From NCBI GenBank assembly GCA_902572395.1, contig CACGFX010000004.1, forward strand, positions 1 to 64,000: DNA of 64,000 bases, written 5' to 3'. The DNA comes from an uncultured Synechococcaceae cyanobacterium. Lineage in GTDB: Bacteria; Cyanobacteriota; Cyanobacteriia; PCC-6307; Cyanobiaceae. A program made the position numbers and the translations under genes. Below are positions 44,447 to 56,347 of the stretch, piece by piece (within the stretch, counting starts at the first letter, position 1; every line of letters begins with the position of its first letter). The notes under the pieces are model-generated. The model had not been told where the DNA came from. It made no database searches and was given only the letters and a program-made list of their open reading frames with translations.

Positions 44447-44769
44447 TTTTGATATTTACCAAATTGATCATTATATAAATCATCTTCGACTTCTTTACCT
44501 ATAACAATATTCAAATCTGACTTAGGGTATGCTACACACAAAAGCGCAAAGCCCTTTTCCCGTAAATCATCATTTAATCCCATAGCATCTTCCTGATTTA
44601 CGGATCCTTCCAATATCATGGATGCACAATCTGTACACACTCCTGAACAACAACTACTTGGTAAATCTATTCCATTCATTTTTGCTGCTGAAATAATATC
44701 TTGATCATCTGAACATAAAAAACTAAAAGTATTTTGCTCAAATTGTACTTTGATATTGTATTCAGACAT
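44443..44769 (-). CDS. [2Fe-2S] ferredoxin, plant type
   Basis: 108 aa with cluster ligands C40, C45, C48 and C78 (C-x4-C-x2-C...C) in SSCCSGVCTDC and ALLCVAY. An additional Cys (C41) adjoins the first ligand. It is an electron carrier beyond the main PetF and could serve oxygenases such as the Rieske enzyme, but the genes are distant. Coupled with the 63-aa gene. Confidence 0.88.
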   Translation of the reverse strand: MSEYNIKVQFEQNTFSFLCSDDQDIISAAKMNGIDLPSSCCSGVCTDCASMILEGSVNQEDAMGLNDDLREKGFALLCVAYPKSDLNIVIGKEVEDDLYNDQFGKYQK

Positions 44770-44785
44770 ATCCTAAATCTTATTG

Positions 44786-45736
44786 CTAAACTGCTGAACC
44801 TCCTACAACTTCTAATATTTCTTGTGTAATAGCTGCTTGTCTAGCTTTATTATAGGTTAGATTCAAAGTACTTGCTAATTCTTTAGCATTATCACTCGCA
44901 TTATTCATAGCAGTCATCCTGCAAGCGAGTTCTGAAGCCGCCGACTCTTGAAGAGCTCTTAGTACCTGATTCTGTAAATATAGTGGTAATAAGGAATCTA
45001 ATAGTTGATCAGGACTTTGTTCAAAAACAATATCTGATGACAACTTCTCTGAATCACTTTTTTCAATATTTGATTTTTCAACAAGTAACTTACTATCTTT
45101 TGTAGTCAACCTAAAAATTTCATCGTTTTCCTCAGCGATTCCTTGAGGGTCAAGTGGCAATAGTGTTTGAACGACAGGGGCACAGCTAACTAAAGTGATG
45201 AATTTCGTATAAATAATTTCCACCCTATCAGAATTTTCTGAAAGAAATTCGGCTAAAATCTCATTTGTAACTCCTTCAGAATCCTTGACTGTGGGTACCT
45301 GTTCTAGTTCTTTAAAAGTACTTTTAATTACATATCTATCCTTTCTATTTTGAAAATATCCAATAGCTTTCTTTCCTACCAAAATTAAATTTGGCTGGTA
45401 CCCTTGTTTGACTAATTCTGCGTATCTTATTTCTACCTTTTTTATAATATTGGTATTGTAACCACCGCATAAACCTCTATCCGCAGTTATACAAACCAAG
45501 GAGATACTCTTTACTTCTCTCTTGGATAATAGAGGAGAGTCGACAGCGTCAAATTGTACTCTAGATTGAATATTTTCTAAGACTCGCGCAAGTTTATCTG
45601 CAAAAGGTCTACTCTTAAGAACTTGATCTTGAGCTCTCCTAACTTTTGCAGCTGCAACAAGTCTCATGGCCTCCGTTATTTTTCTTGTATTTTTAACGGA
45701 AACAATTCGATCTCTAATCTCTTTAAGATTTGCCAT
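44786..45736 (-). CDS. atpG: ATP synthase gamma subunit
   Basis: 316 aa. N-terminal helix MANLKEIRDRIVSVKNTRKI and C-terminal ASDNAKELASTLNLTYNKAR, IVGG-like end are standard. It carries the cyanobacterial insertion around residue 200-240 (VEKSNIEKSDSEKLSSDIVF), which lacks the chloroplast regulatory Cys pair. Last gene of the large atp operon. Confidence 0.95.
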   Translation of the reverse strand: MANLKEIRDRIVSVKNTRKITEAMRLVAAAKVRRAQDQVLKSRPFADKLARVLENIQSRVQFDAVDSPLLSKREVKSISLVCITADRGLCGGYNTNIIKKVEIRYAELVKQGYQPNLILVGKKAIGYFQNRKDRYVIKSTFKELEQVPTVKDSEGVTNEILAEFLSENSDRVEIIYTKFITLVSCAPVVQTLLPLDPQGIAEENDEIFRLTTKDSKLLVEKSNIEKSDSEKLSSDIVFEQSPDQLLDSLLPLYLQNQVLRALQESAASELACRMTAMNNASDNAKELASTLNLTYNKARQAAITQEILEVVGGSAV

Positions 45737-45754
45737 GGTATCTCCTAAATAAAT

Positions 45755-47284
<1,530 letters not shown>

Positions 47285-47302
47285 TTAAGGTTGATTTAAA
47301 AG

Positions 47303-47845
47303 TTACTTGGAAAGAGATAAGCCAAGTTTTCTTATTTGTGAAGCAAGAGAAGCATCAATTACTTTTGATCCTACACTGGCGACGAAACCACCAATAAGAG
47401 ATGGGTCGATTTTAGTTACAAGTTCTAATTTTTCTGTTCCAGCAATATTGATGATCTTTTTGGTAATTAAACCTTTCTGTTCATCAGTAAGCTCGACTGC
47501 AGAAGTAACAGTTGCTAATGCAATATTACTATTTTCTCGGTAAATCTCTAAAAACCTATCAAGAATTGAAGTAAGGATTCCAATTCTTTGCCTATCGGCC
47601 AATAATTTTAAGAAATTCAATAAAGAAGAATTAACCTTATTTGAAAAAATTTCAATAATGATTTTCTTCTTAGCATTTGTCTCTAAAATGGGAGAGGACA
47701 GTGCCTTCTCCAATTCAGGGGAATCATTTATTAATTCCAAGAGTTGTTTAACCTCAGAAACTATCTCTTCAGTTTGCGAATTTTCATTCACAACTTGAAG
47801 TAATGCCTCTGCGTATGGTGTAGTAACTGAATTTAAAAGTGGCAT
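47303..47845 (-). CDS. atpH: ATP synthase delta subunit
   Basis: 180 aa OSCP-type stator subunit: TTPYAEALLQVVNENSQTEE at the start and the C-terminal DPSLIGGFVASVGSKVIDAS motif. Abuts atpF (shares the base 47845). Confidence 0.93.
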   Translation of the reverse strand: MPLLNSVTTPYAEALLQVVNENSQTEEIVSEVKQLLELINDSPELEKALSSPILETNAKKKIIIEIFSNKVNSSLLNFLKLLADRQRIGILTSILDRFLEIYRENSNIALATVTSAVELTDEQKGLITKKIINIAGTEKLELVTKIDPSLIGGFVASVGSKVIDASLASQIRKLGLSLSK

Positions 47846-48357
47846 TAGTTATCCTCAATATTGTTAATTGATTGAGTTACCAAATTTTCTTGTGTTGTTT
47901 TATCAAGTCGATTTGGTAGAGAATCTAAAGCTTTCTTAATTGCCAGTTCAACAGCTTCTTTTCGAAGTTGAGAAATTGCTCTGGATGCTTCAGAGCTCTC
48001 ATCAGTGATTGCATTTTGTTTAATTCGTGCCATCTCCTCTATAGCTTTTTTCTCACTTTCCATTCTGATTGATTCAGATCTTTTAAGGGAATCTGCTTTT
48101 ATTTGAGAAGCTTTTTCTTCTGCTGAAGATAAATCTTTCTTCGCTTTTTCTAAAGCATTAGTTGCATTTAGTAGTCGATCTTCAGCATCTTTTAATTCAA
48201 GAAGGATTCCTTCTCTCCTTTTTTGAAGCATTTTACCTAGGAAACCAGGCAAAAATTTATAAAGACCAAAAACTACTACAGCCCAATTAAGTATATTAGT
48301 TTCGAATAAATTGAAATTCAATCCAAAACCTTCTGTAGCTAAAAGAGTTAAATTCAT
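47845..48357 (-). CDS. atpF: ATP synthase b subunit
   Basis: 170 aa. One N-terminal helix ([21 protein letters not shown]) and a long charged coiled coil form the stator stalk. Overlaps b' by four bases (ATGA). Confidence 0.93.
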   Translation of the reverse strand: MNLTLLATEGFGLNFNLFETNILNWAVVVFGLYKFLPGFLGKMLQKRREGILLELKDAEDRLLNATNALEKAKKDLSSAEEKASQIKADSLKRSESIRMESEKKAIEEMARIKQNAITDESSEASRAISQLRKEAVELAIKKALDSLPNRLDKTTQENLVTQSINNIEDN

Positions 48358-48815
48358 TTTTCTAGAATCAATCTATTAACAATAAGTTCGCTTAGATCAT
48401 CAGCCTGTTTAGAAAGTTGATCACGAGCAGCAGACGTCTGACTTTCAATTTCTAGTCTTGCTTTTTCTTTTGAAGCATTTGCTTCGTTGTTAGCAAGTTC
48501 TAGTGCTTCTTTATAGAGCTTGTCAGACTCATTTTCAGCTTCGCTCACAATTCTTTGGGCTTCTGTACGAGCACTTTGAAGCCGAGTTAATAAATCAGCT
48601 TCTAATTTTTTAACCTCAGAAAGTTTATTTTTGGCCTCAATAATATTATTACTTACAAACTTTTCTCTTTTTTCTACAACATTGCCAACAGGCTTAAAAA
48701 AGAGAGAATTTAATATGTAAGTAAGTGCAACTACTTGTATCGCCATTAGTGGCAAAGTGGCATTTATATCAAATAATCCACCTTCCGTAGCACCAAAAAA
48801 ATTAAAGGCCAACAT
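48354..48815 (-). CDS. atpF2: ATP synthase b' subunit
   Basis: 153 aa, the second stalk subunit found in photosynthetic organisms. N-terminal helix ([20 protein letters not shown]) and a coiled coil rich in Ala, Glu and Lys. Pairs with AtpF as a heterodimer. Confidence 0.9.
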   Translation of the reverse strand: MLAFNFFGATEGGLFDINATLPLMAIQVVALTYILNSLFFKPVGNVVEKREKFVSNNIIEAKNKLSEVKKLEADLLTRLQSARTEAQRIVSEAENESDKLYKEALELANNEANASKEKARLEIESQTSAARDQLSKQADDLSELIVNRLILEK

Positions 48816-48883
48816 AGGTTTTAGTTGAAGTTAAAAAATTAAATTTAAATATTGCTAATAAGGATTAGAAGCAATATTAACTT

Positions 48884-49147
<264 letters not shown>

Positions 49148-49205
49148 TTAATACTTGTGATAATCTTTGTTGTCATACACGCTTGGACATCCTTTGTTTT
49201 AAGAA

Positions 49206-49276
49206 TGGGTCTGATATTTTCAGACCTACGCGATTAGATATTTTGCCAGATTACAGACCTTTTGTAAAAGCGTCTG
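49206..49276 (-). promoter_or_regulatory. two hairpins between atpB and atpE
   Basis: GGTCTGA (49208-49214) pairs perfectly with TCAGACC (49220-49226) around TATTT; CAGAC/CTTTT (49254-49263) pairs with AAAAG/GTCTG (49266-49276) with one bulge. They could attenuate, process or stabilise the transcript so that the c subunit is made in excess. Confidence 0.6.
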
Positions 49277-49293
49277 AATGTATTGGAAGACAG

Positions 49294-50019
49294 CTAATGG
49301 TGTTCTTCAACAGCTTCTCCAATGTAGTAGGCCGCTAGAGTTGCAAAAATCAATGCCTGAATTGCACTAGTAAATAATCCTAGGAACATAACAGGTATTG
49401 GAAGAATTAGCGGAACTAAAAACACTAAAACACCAACAACAAGTTCATCAGCCAAAATATTTCCAAATAGCCTGAAAGAGAGTGATAAAGGTTTCGTAAA
49501 GTCCTCTAAAATTTTGAAAGGAAGCATAATCGGAGTTGGGTGAACATAATATTCGAAGTATCTCCAACCCTTATTGCTTAAACCTGCATAGAAATAAGAA
49601 AGTGAAACCAATAAAGCCAAGGCTATAGTTGTATTAATATCTGCAGTAGGTGCTCCTAATTCTCCACTTGGTAACTTAATCAATCTCCAAGGAATTAAAG
49701 CTCCTCCCCAATTACTAACAAAGACGAATAAAAATAAAGTACCTATAAATGGCATCCAATCTCTATATACTTTTTCACCTATTTGCGTCCTAGCAAGATC
49801 TCTTATGTAATCCCAGAGGAACTCAAGCAGGTTTTGGAGGCCTTTAGGATCATTTTCCATTTTTTTAGTTCCTAAAGAAATAAAAACTAATAACGCTCCT
49901 AATAAAATCCAAGATGTTAAAAATACCTGCCCATGAAGTCTGATATTTCCAATTTGCCAATAAAGATGTTGACCAACTTCTAATGCTGCAAAATTTGTTA
50001 GCAAGGAATTAAAAAACAT
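49294..50019 (-). CDS. atpB: ATP synthase a subunit
   Basis: 241 aa, five to six membrane helices. The functional Arg is in [20 protein letters not shown]. Proton half-channels of Fo. Follows atp1 and precedes the hairpin spacer and atpE. Confidence 0.96.
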   Translation of the reverse strand: MFFNSLLTNFAALEVGQHLYWQIGNIRLHGQVFLTSWILLGALLVFISLGTKKMENDPKGLQNLLEFLWDYIRDLARTQIGEKVYRDWMPFIGTLFLFVFVSNWGGALIPWRLIKLPSGELGAPTADINTTIALALLVSLSYFYAGLSNKGWRYFEYYVHPTPIMLPFKILEDFTKPLSLSFRLFGNILADELVVGVLVFLVPLILPIPVMFLGLFTSAIQALIFATLAAYYIGEAVEEHH

Positions 50020-50043
50020 TTGTTTTGAATAAAAAAAATTTAC

Positions 50044-50520
50044 TTAAGAACGTGAAAAATAAAGAATGAGTGAAGGCTTATAAATGAAAAAACCTATCAT
50101 CGCAGGAAAAACATCCAAAGATCCTAGCTTGCTGGCAAAAATAAAGAGGCAAACTGGAACTAATAGTTGCAATTTTGATACACCTGATGATTCTTTACCA
50201 AGTTTCCCTATACTTTTGGCAAGCAAACGTAGGTAAAAAATGCCAGCAATTGCACCTATAAAAATACTAAAACCAAAAGTAAAGCCTAGAAAAATTCCAG
50301 TTATTGATGCTAATAAAATAGAAACAATAAGAGTAATTCCAAAAATTGTTAATTGCAATTTTGTGTATTCATCATTTTGGGAAAGCAATTGTTCTATTTG
50401 ATTGGCAATGCCAGATTTACTTTCTTTGATGATCGAATTATTCAGGGAATGAGGAAATTGAACATTCTCATTAGAAGGATGCTCAAGTTTTTTTCTATTT
50501 GAGTCCACTGATGTGAACAT
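50044..50520 (-). CDS. atpI: ATP synthase protein I (Atp1)
   Basis: 158 aa with four hydrophobic helices in the C-terminal two thirds (TIFGITLIVSILLASITGIF; IGAIAGIFYLRLLAKSIGK). Helps assemble the c-ring. First gene of the operon, 24 bp before atpB. The polar N-terminal about 55 residues are longer than usual. Confidence 0.82.
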   Translation of the reverse strand: MFTSVDSNRKKLEHPSNENVQFPHSLNNSIIKESKSGIANQIEQLLSQNDEYTKLQLTIFGITLIVSILLASITGIFLGFTFGFSIFIGAIAGIFYLRLLAKSIGKLGKESSGVSKLQLLVPVCLFIFASKLGSLDVFPAMIGFFIYKPSLILYFSRS

Positions 50521-50786
50521 AGTTTAGAAACCCCTCTGAATGGTTTTAAGTAAGTATATAAACTCACGGAATCTATCACGGAGAGGTGCCTTTTAGCTAG
50601 TTTTTTTTTATAAAAAATTAATTCTTAAGATTTATAGTGAATCTGTAGGCCATTTTTTACTTTGTTCTTCAAAAATAAAATTTATGAAAATTCATCTTTT
50701 TAATTGCGTTAACACTTTAAAACGTTAATAAAAGACTTGGCAAAATCTCAATTAAACGTCTCAATAGTAAATATACATCTAAAAAA

Positions 50787-52022
50787 TTGGGGATAAGTCA
50801 AGAAAAAATAAAATATAAAAGAATTTCTAAACGAAAAAAAACCTTTAGTTCTAATTACAAAAAAAATTTCAGCAATTTAACAGAGTCTATATTTCCCTTA
50901 CCTTGGGCGATATGGCCTTATGAAGCAAAAATCCTCATTGTCTTCATTGGAATTTGGTCAATATTAGGAATATGCATACTAGGATCATCAAGTTGGTGGG
51001 TGGCAAGTAGGGAAATGGGAAATTGGGCTTACTTCTTAAAAAAACAAATCATTTGGACAATTCCAGGAATTGGTTTATTTTATTTCGTACTTAATACAAA
51101 CATTAGAGATCTTTTAAAGTTTTCAAGAATTATTTTTTATATTTTATTCTTTTTGATTTTCCTTACCAATCTTACTGGAATTACAGTTAATGGATCTTCA
51201 AGATGGCTAGTGCTTGGCAATTTACGCCTGCAGCCATCTGAATTAATTAAACCTTTTCTAATTCTAGAAGCTTCTAATCTTTTCGCACATTGGCATCTAG
51301 TAAAGAATGATAAAAAATTAGTTTCAATTATAACCTTTGGTTTATTAATTTTATTAATACTTAAACAGCCTAATTTAAGTACTGCATCATTAACTGGAAT
51401 TCTTCTTTGGGTAATGGGTTTATGTGGAGGAGTAAAACTTAATTCTCTGTGCTCATTTGCTTCAATAGGATTAATTACTGGATGTATCAGCATCCTTAAT
51501 AACGAATATCAAAAACTGAGAGTTACTTCATTTATAAATCCTTGGAAAGATCAACTAGAAAATGGATTTCAATTGGTTCAAAGTTTATTAGCTATAGGTT
51601 CAGGCGGTCTATTTGGCCAAGGTTTTGGACTGTCGATACAAAAATTACAGTATCTGCCGTTCATGTATACAGATTTTATTTTTGCCATTTTTGCGGAAGA
51701 ATTTGGTTTATTGGGGTGTACTTTATTCTTAGGATTTTTAGCAGTTTTCTCTTATATAAGCCTAAGAATTAGTCTTAAGTGCAGGAACAACTATGCAAAA
51801 TTAGTTGCTATCGGATGTGGTGTGTTGTTGACAGGTCAGTCAATAATGCATATTGCTGTAGCAACAGGTTCAATGCCTACTACAGGGTTACCACTACCTT
51901 TCATTAGTTATGGTGGCAATTCATTAATAGCGTCTTTTTTTATTGCAGGGATGTTAGTTAGATGTTCATTAGAGTCAACAGGATTCATTGGCATAATTAG
52001 TACACGAAAGACTCTTAATTAG
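50787..52022 (+). CDS. ftsW: SEDS-family FtsW
   Basis: 411 aa with about nine to ten helices and the SEDS hallmarks NGSSRWLVLGNLRLQPSELI, QPNLSTASL, FVLAEEFG-like IFAEEFGLLG and STGLPLPFISYGGNS-type (TTGLPLPFISYGGNS). FtsW polymerises peptidoglycan with its partner PBP at the septum. The N-terminal about 40 residues are basic. The annotated start is a TTG; no ATG lies near. Confidence 0.9.
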   Translation: MGISQEKIKYKRISKRKKTFSSNYKKNFSNLTESIFPLPWAIWPYEAKILIVFIGIWSILGICILGSSSWWVASREMGNWAYFLKKQIIWTIPGIGLFYFVLNTNIRDLLKFSRIIFYILFFLIFLTNLTGITVNGSSRWLVLGNLRLQPSELIKPFLILEASNLFAHWHLVKNDKKLVSIITFGLLILLILKQPNLSTASLTGILLWVMGLCGGVKLNSLCSFASIGLITGCISILNNEYQKLRVTSFINPWKDQLENGFQLVQSLLAIGSGGLFGQGFGLSIQKLQYLPFMYTDFIFAIFAEEFGLLGCTLFLGFLAVFSYISLRISLKCRNNYAKLVAIGCGVLLTGQSIMHIAVATGSMPTTGLPLPFISYGGNSLIASFFIAGMLVRCSLESTGFIGIISTRKTLN

Positions 52023-52104
52023 TTAGAATTCAAAGAATTAAATTCAAGCTATCGAATCATTTAATTTAGTTATTTCAGAATTATCTCAAAAGGGTAATCT
52101 GCTT

Positions 52105-52761
52105 ATGCAGAATGGTCTTAATAGTCCTGGTCCATTTACTATATTTTTGGTTTTTAGCGCAGGACTTTTAACAAGTCTTGGGCCATGTTCATTATCACTA
52201 CTTCCAGTGACAATTGCTTATATAGGAGGAACAGAGAAAAATAAATTTAAACTTATTAGTTTTTCAGGAGGTGTAGTTTTTTCGCTTGTTTCAATGGGGG
52301 CTGCAAGTGGATTCTTAGGTAAAATATATGGGCAAATTCCTTCTTATTACACTTCATTTGTTGCCCTAATAGCAATAATAATGGGTTTAAATTTATTAGG
52401 AATTCTAAAGTTTCAGTTTCCGAATGGACCTGATATAAAAATAATTGAAGATAGAATACCAACATTTATAGCGCCTTTTGCCATAGGGACTACTTTTGGA
52501 CTAGCTTCTTCACCTTGCATTACTCCAGTTTTAGCAACTCTTTTGGCTTGGGTATCGCAAGCTAAAAATCCGATAATATCTATTATTTTTTTATTTTTCT
52601 TTGGAATAGGCCAAGTAACTCCATTAATTATTGCAGGAGCTACTGCAGAAAACTTAAAGCAATTTTTAGCTCTTAGAAAATTTAGTCAAATAATTCCGAC
52701 TTTAAGTGGGATATTTTTAGTTTCCCTAGGGTTATTAAATTTATTTTCAAATTGGATTTAA
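52105..52761 (+). CDS. ccdA: cytochrome c biogenesis protein CcdA
   Basis: 218 aa, six helices. Redox Cys pair in SLGPCSLSLLPV and ASSPCITPVLATLL. It passes electrons across the membrane to keep apocytochrome c thiols reduced. Immediately before ccs1 (no gap), so the System II pair is together. Confidence 0.92.
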   Translation: MQNGLNSPGPFTIFLVFSAGLLTSLGPCSLSLLPVTIAYIGGTEKNKFKLISFSGGVVFSLVSMGAASGFLGKIYGQIPSYYTSFVALIAIIMGLNLLGILKFQFPNGPDIKIIEDRIPTFIAPFAIGTTFGLASSPCITPVLATLLAWVSQAKNPIISIIFLFFFGIGQVTPLIIAGATAENLKQFLALRKFSQIIPTLSGIFLVSLGLLNLFSNWI

Positions 52762-54048
52762 ATGATTATTTTTAAGAATCTAATTTTAAAAATATCAAGT
52801 TTAAGATTCGCTATATCGCTGATAATCTTTATTGCTATTGCCAGTGGAATAGGTACTTTTATACCTCAAGGTAGTAATAATAAATTCTATATTGATAATT
52901 TCGATAGAGCTCCTATTTTTGGATTTTTAGATGGAGAAAAAGTCTTAAAACTTCAATTGGATCATATATATACAAGCTTTTGGTTTTTATTTACATTAAT
53001 TCTTCTTTGCATTTCTCTGGCAGCTTGTAGTTTCAGGAGGCAAATTCCTTCATTAAAAGCTTCATTAAAATGGATTGAATATAAGAGCGAAAAAAAATTT
53101 AGCAAACTGCAACTAACTACAAGTCATCCAATCAATCAAAATGGAGAGCATATATCAAAAGTAGATTTATTACTTAAAAAAAAAGGATGGAGAACACACA
53201 AATTTAATAGCCATATTTCTGCAAGAAAGGGGTTAATTGGAAAAATCGGCCCTTTAGTTGTACATATCGGATTAATAGTCTTACTTATAGGTTCAGCATA
53301 TGGAAGTTTTACAAGTCAATCAAAAGAACAATATTTACTTCCTGGAGAAACTTTAGATCTTGTTAATGAGAGCACAAACTCAAAAGCCAATGTAAAATTA
53401 GTCGATTTTTCTATAGAACGTGAAAGTGATGGTGTTCCCAAACAGTTTATCTCAAAATTAAATTTTTCTTCTGAAGATCTAAATTTAAATGAAATAAAAA
53501 CAACCAAAGTTAATCACCCAATCAGGTTTAAAGGATTAACTATTTATCAAGCAGATTGGGCAATATCAAATGTTGTTTTAGAAATAGATAATATCCTTTA
53601 TCAATTACAATTAAGGGAAATTCCAGAAATCGGTAATCAAATTTGGGGAGTTTTAGTTGAATTAGGATCGGAGACTAAAAAAAATTTCCTTTTAACAATA
53701 GATAACGAGAATGGTCCACTTAAAATTTCGAATATAGAAAATTTTTCCGGGAATAATCTCTATATCAATGACGGTCCTTTAGAAGTTAACTCTTCAAAAG
53801 TATCTCTGAAAAAAATAATCCTCAGCAGTGGATTAATAATTAAAAATGATCCGTCAATACCATTTATTTACTTTTCTTTTATCTTAATTATTTTTGGAAC
53901 AATAATAAGTCTTATACCAACTAACCAATTGTGGATTCTGGTAAATAAAGAATCACAAAAGTTATCTATTGGAGGCCTCAGTAATAAAAATCTAGTTGGT
54001 TTTAAAAAAGAATTTTTTAAATTATCAGACGAAATAAAAAATTTTTAA
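52762..54048 (+). CDS. ccs1: cytochrome c biogenesis protein Ccs1 (ResB)
   Basis: 428 aa. Three N-terminal helices, a large lumenal domain (about 160-355) and one C-terminal helix. The N-terminal [12 protein letters not shown] and [17 protein letters not shown] match CcsB/ResB. Works with CcsA in heme attachment to cytochrome c and f. Translated just after ccdA; the stop overlaps queF by four bases in convergent direction. Confidence 0.9.
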   Translation: MIIFKNLILKISSLRFAISLIIFIAIASGIGTFIPQGSNNKFYIDNFDRAPIFGFLDGEKVLKLQLDHIYTSFWFLFTLILLCISLAACSFRRQIPSLKASLKWIEYKSEKKFSKLQLTTSHPINQNGEHISKVDLLLKKKGWRTHKFNSHISARKGLIGKIGPLVVHIGLIVLLIGSAYGSFTSQSKEQYLLPGETLDLVNESTNSKANVKLVDFSIERESDGVPKQFISKLNFSSEDLNLNEIKTTKVNHPIRFKGLTIYQADWAISNVVLEIDNILYQLQLREIPEIGNQIWGVLVELGSETKKNFLLTIDNENGPLKISNIENFSGNNLYINDGPLEVNSSKVSLKKIILSSGLIIKNDPSIPFIYFSFILIIFGTIISLIPTNQLWILVNKESQKLSIGGLSNKNLVGFKKEFFKLSDEIKNF

Positions 54049-54455
54049 TTTCTTTTCTGCCCACTAAAAATATCTAACTGCATAGAAACATTCCCTCTTG
54101 GGTTAAATGCAGCATTTAAATGTATCCAGTGAGGTGAACCTTCATTCACTAAATCATCCATAATTCTATTCACAACTTCCTCATGTGATATTTTTATATC
54201 CCTAAAATTATTAATATAAAGCTTTAAAGACTTCAACTCATAGACTTTCAAATTAGGTTGATAAATAATATTTAGCTTTGCAAAATCTGGATAACCAGAA
54301 AAGGGGCACTTACATGTAAATTCAGGTAACTGAATAGAAATTTCATAAATTCTTTTCTTATTTGGATTATCGAAACAAATTATTTTTGATTCTTCAATAA
54401 TTCTTTCACCATATAGCGGTCTTTGAGTCGAATCTTCTAATTTAGCTGTACTCAT
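54045..54455 (-). CDS. queF: NADPH-dependent 7-cyano-7-deazaguanine reductase
   Basis: 136 aa, single-domain QueF. Catalytic Cys50 in [15 protein letters not shown] and the family motif ELKSLKLY (E-S/L-K-S-x-K). Reduces preQ0 to preQ1 in queuosine synthesis. Extra Cys48 lies two residues before the catalytic one. Convergent with ccs1. Confidence 0.92.
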   Translation of the reverse strand: MSTAKLEDSTQRPLYGERIIEESKIICFDNPNKKRIYEISIQLPEFTCKCPFSGYPDFAKLNIIYQPNLKVYELKSLKLYINNFRDIKISHEEVVNRIMDDLVNEGSPHWIHLNAAFNPRGNVSMQLDIFSGQKRN

Positions 54456-54644
54456 TTTTAGTAGAACTTCTTTACTAAACCTATATAAAAACTATATATA
54501 AAGATAAAAATTCGCAAAAGTATCAACAAATCTAAGTATTACAATTGACTAAGTCAAAAGATGTTAAATCTAATTTTTGTATCAATAGTGACATTCATAA
54601 CGTCCGCCGAAAGGTTTATATGTGTTTAGTTCAATGAAAAATTA

Positions 54645-54890
54645 ATGGACATTTGTTTGATAACTATCGATAACAACTTAAATAAATCCCTTCAACCAAA
54701 AACTGCAATTGGAATGTTATGGCTTCAAACACACTTTGAGAATGATCAGTGGGAAGCGTTGTCAAATAGTACAGTAATAATTTCTGAAGAAAATTCTCAA
54801 CTATTAATTGAAGACGCCAAGAATGCAGGCCTTAATGTTGAATGTTTGTCTGATATTTCAATGTTGGATGTTTTCCCAAAAAACAATTAA
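54645..54890 (+). CDS. hypothetical protein, 81 aa
   Basis: Small soluble alpha/beta protein (AIGMLWLQTHFENDQWEALS; VIISEENSQLLIEDAKNAGL; ISMLDVFPKN). Precedes glnB by 24 bp on the same strand, so may be co-transcribed with it. Cyanobacteria often have an unassigned small gene at this position. ATG start. Confidence 0.7.
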   Translation: MDICLITIDNNLNKSLQPKTAIGMLWLQTHFENDQWEALSNSTVIISEENSQLLIEDAKNAGLNVECLSDISMLDVFPKNN

Positions 54891-55253
<363 letters not shown>

Positions 55254-55254
55254 T

Positions 55255-56067
55255 TCAAAGAGTTTCTTTTACTAAATTTTGTATATATTCACTATTAATA
55301 CTTTTATTTGATTGACTTCCTAAGGTCATCCAAGCTAAATATTCATGATTCCCAGCAGGGCCTACAAGCGGAGAAGCTATCAAATTCTTTATATTCCATT
55401 GGAAATTCTTAGCAGCATAGATAACAGACTCTATAGCCTCAGTATGAAATTTAGGATTGCGAACAACACCTCCTTTACTGACTTTATCTTTACCTACCTC
55501 AAATTGGGGTTTAATTAAAAATATTCCCTCAATACAATCACCTTCTAATAAATTACCAATAGATTTAAAAACTAACTTTAATGAAATAAAAGACAAATCA
55601 GCAACAACAAAATTTGGTAATTCATTACTTCTTGATAAAAGATCATTAGGTTTTAAATTTCGAATATTAGTTCGTTCAAAAAGTATAACTTTTGGGTTAT
55701 TTCTAATCTTCCATGCAGTTTGTCCATAACCAACATCTATCCCATAAACTAACTTTGCGCCTTGCTGCAATAAGCAATCAGTAAATCCTCCAGTAGAGAT
55801 TCCTGCGTCAATACATATTTTGTCTTTTACTTTAATTTCTAGTTTTTTAAATGCCTCCAATAATTTTTCGCCGCCCCTTGATACAAACATAGGCGCGGAA
55901 TCAATAAAAAACTCTGATCCAATTAATACTTGTTGTCCAGGTTTATCCAATACTTTCCCATTGATATCTCTAACTTTGCCCGCAAGAATTAAACCTTGGG
56001 CTTTTTGACGAGTTTCACATAAACCTTTATTTAGAAGATAAAGATCTAATCTACTTTTTTTAATCAT
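55255..56067 (-). CDS. tlyA: TlyA-type rRNA 2'-O-methyltransferase
   Basis: 270 aa. An N-terminal S4 RNA-binding domain (SRLDLYLLNKGLCETRQKAQ) precedes an RrmJ/FtsJ-fold methyltransferase (CIDAGISTGGFTDCLLQQGA; KLVYGIDVGYGQ). Methylates 16S and/or 23S rRNA. Also annotated as hemolysin A. Convergent with glnB. Confidence 0.9.
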   Translation of the reverse strand: MIKKSRLDLYLLNKGLCETRQKAQGLILAGKVRDINGKVLDKPGQQVLIGSEFFIDSAPMFVSRGGEKLLEAFKKLEIKVKDKICIDAGISTGGFTDCLLQQGAKLVYGIDVGYGQTAWKIRNNPKVILFERTNIRNLKPNDLLSRSNELPNFVVADLSFISLKLVFKSIGNLLEGDCIEGIFLIKPQFEVGKDKVSKGGVVRNPKFHTEAIESVIYAAKNFQWNIKNLIASPLVGPAGNHEYLAWMTLGSQSNKSINSEYIQNLVKETL

Positions 56068-56347
56068 ATATTAATCAATAAAAAAGACTGAATAATGCAC
56101 TCCTATAAGATTAAGATCCAAATTCTTTAATACCTTTCAATTTTAAATAAGAACTAAAAAATTACCCATGATTAACGAAGGAATATATGCAAACATTTTT
56201 ATATTTAAGCTTTCTTTATTAGCCAGAAAAATGTTACATAGGAAAATAATAATCAGTCAAATATGTTCAATGGCAAGTACATCTTTAACGGTATAGGGCA
56301 ATAATTCGATTTTGTTATAAAGTTTAAATTGATAATAAATAAAAATT

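Noticed and set aside
54570-54602. NtcA promoter upstream of glnB
   Set aside because: GTA-N8-GAC is only a partial match to GTA-N8-TAC and spacing to a -10 box is not clear.
56168-56296. 42-aa plus-strand frame upstream of purB
   Set aside because: No ribosome site and no recognisable pattern; AT-rich chance frame is more likely.
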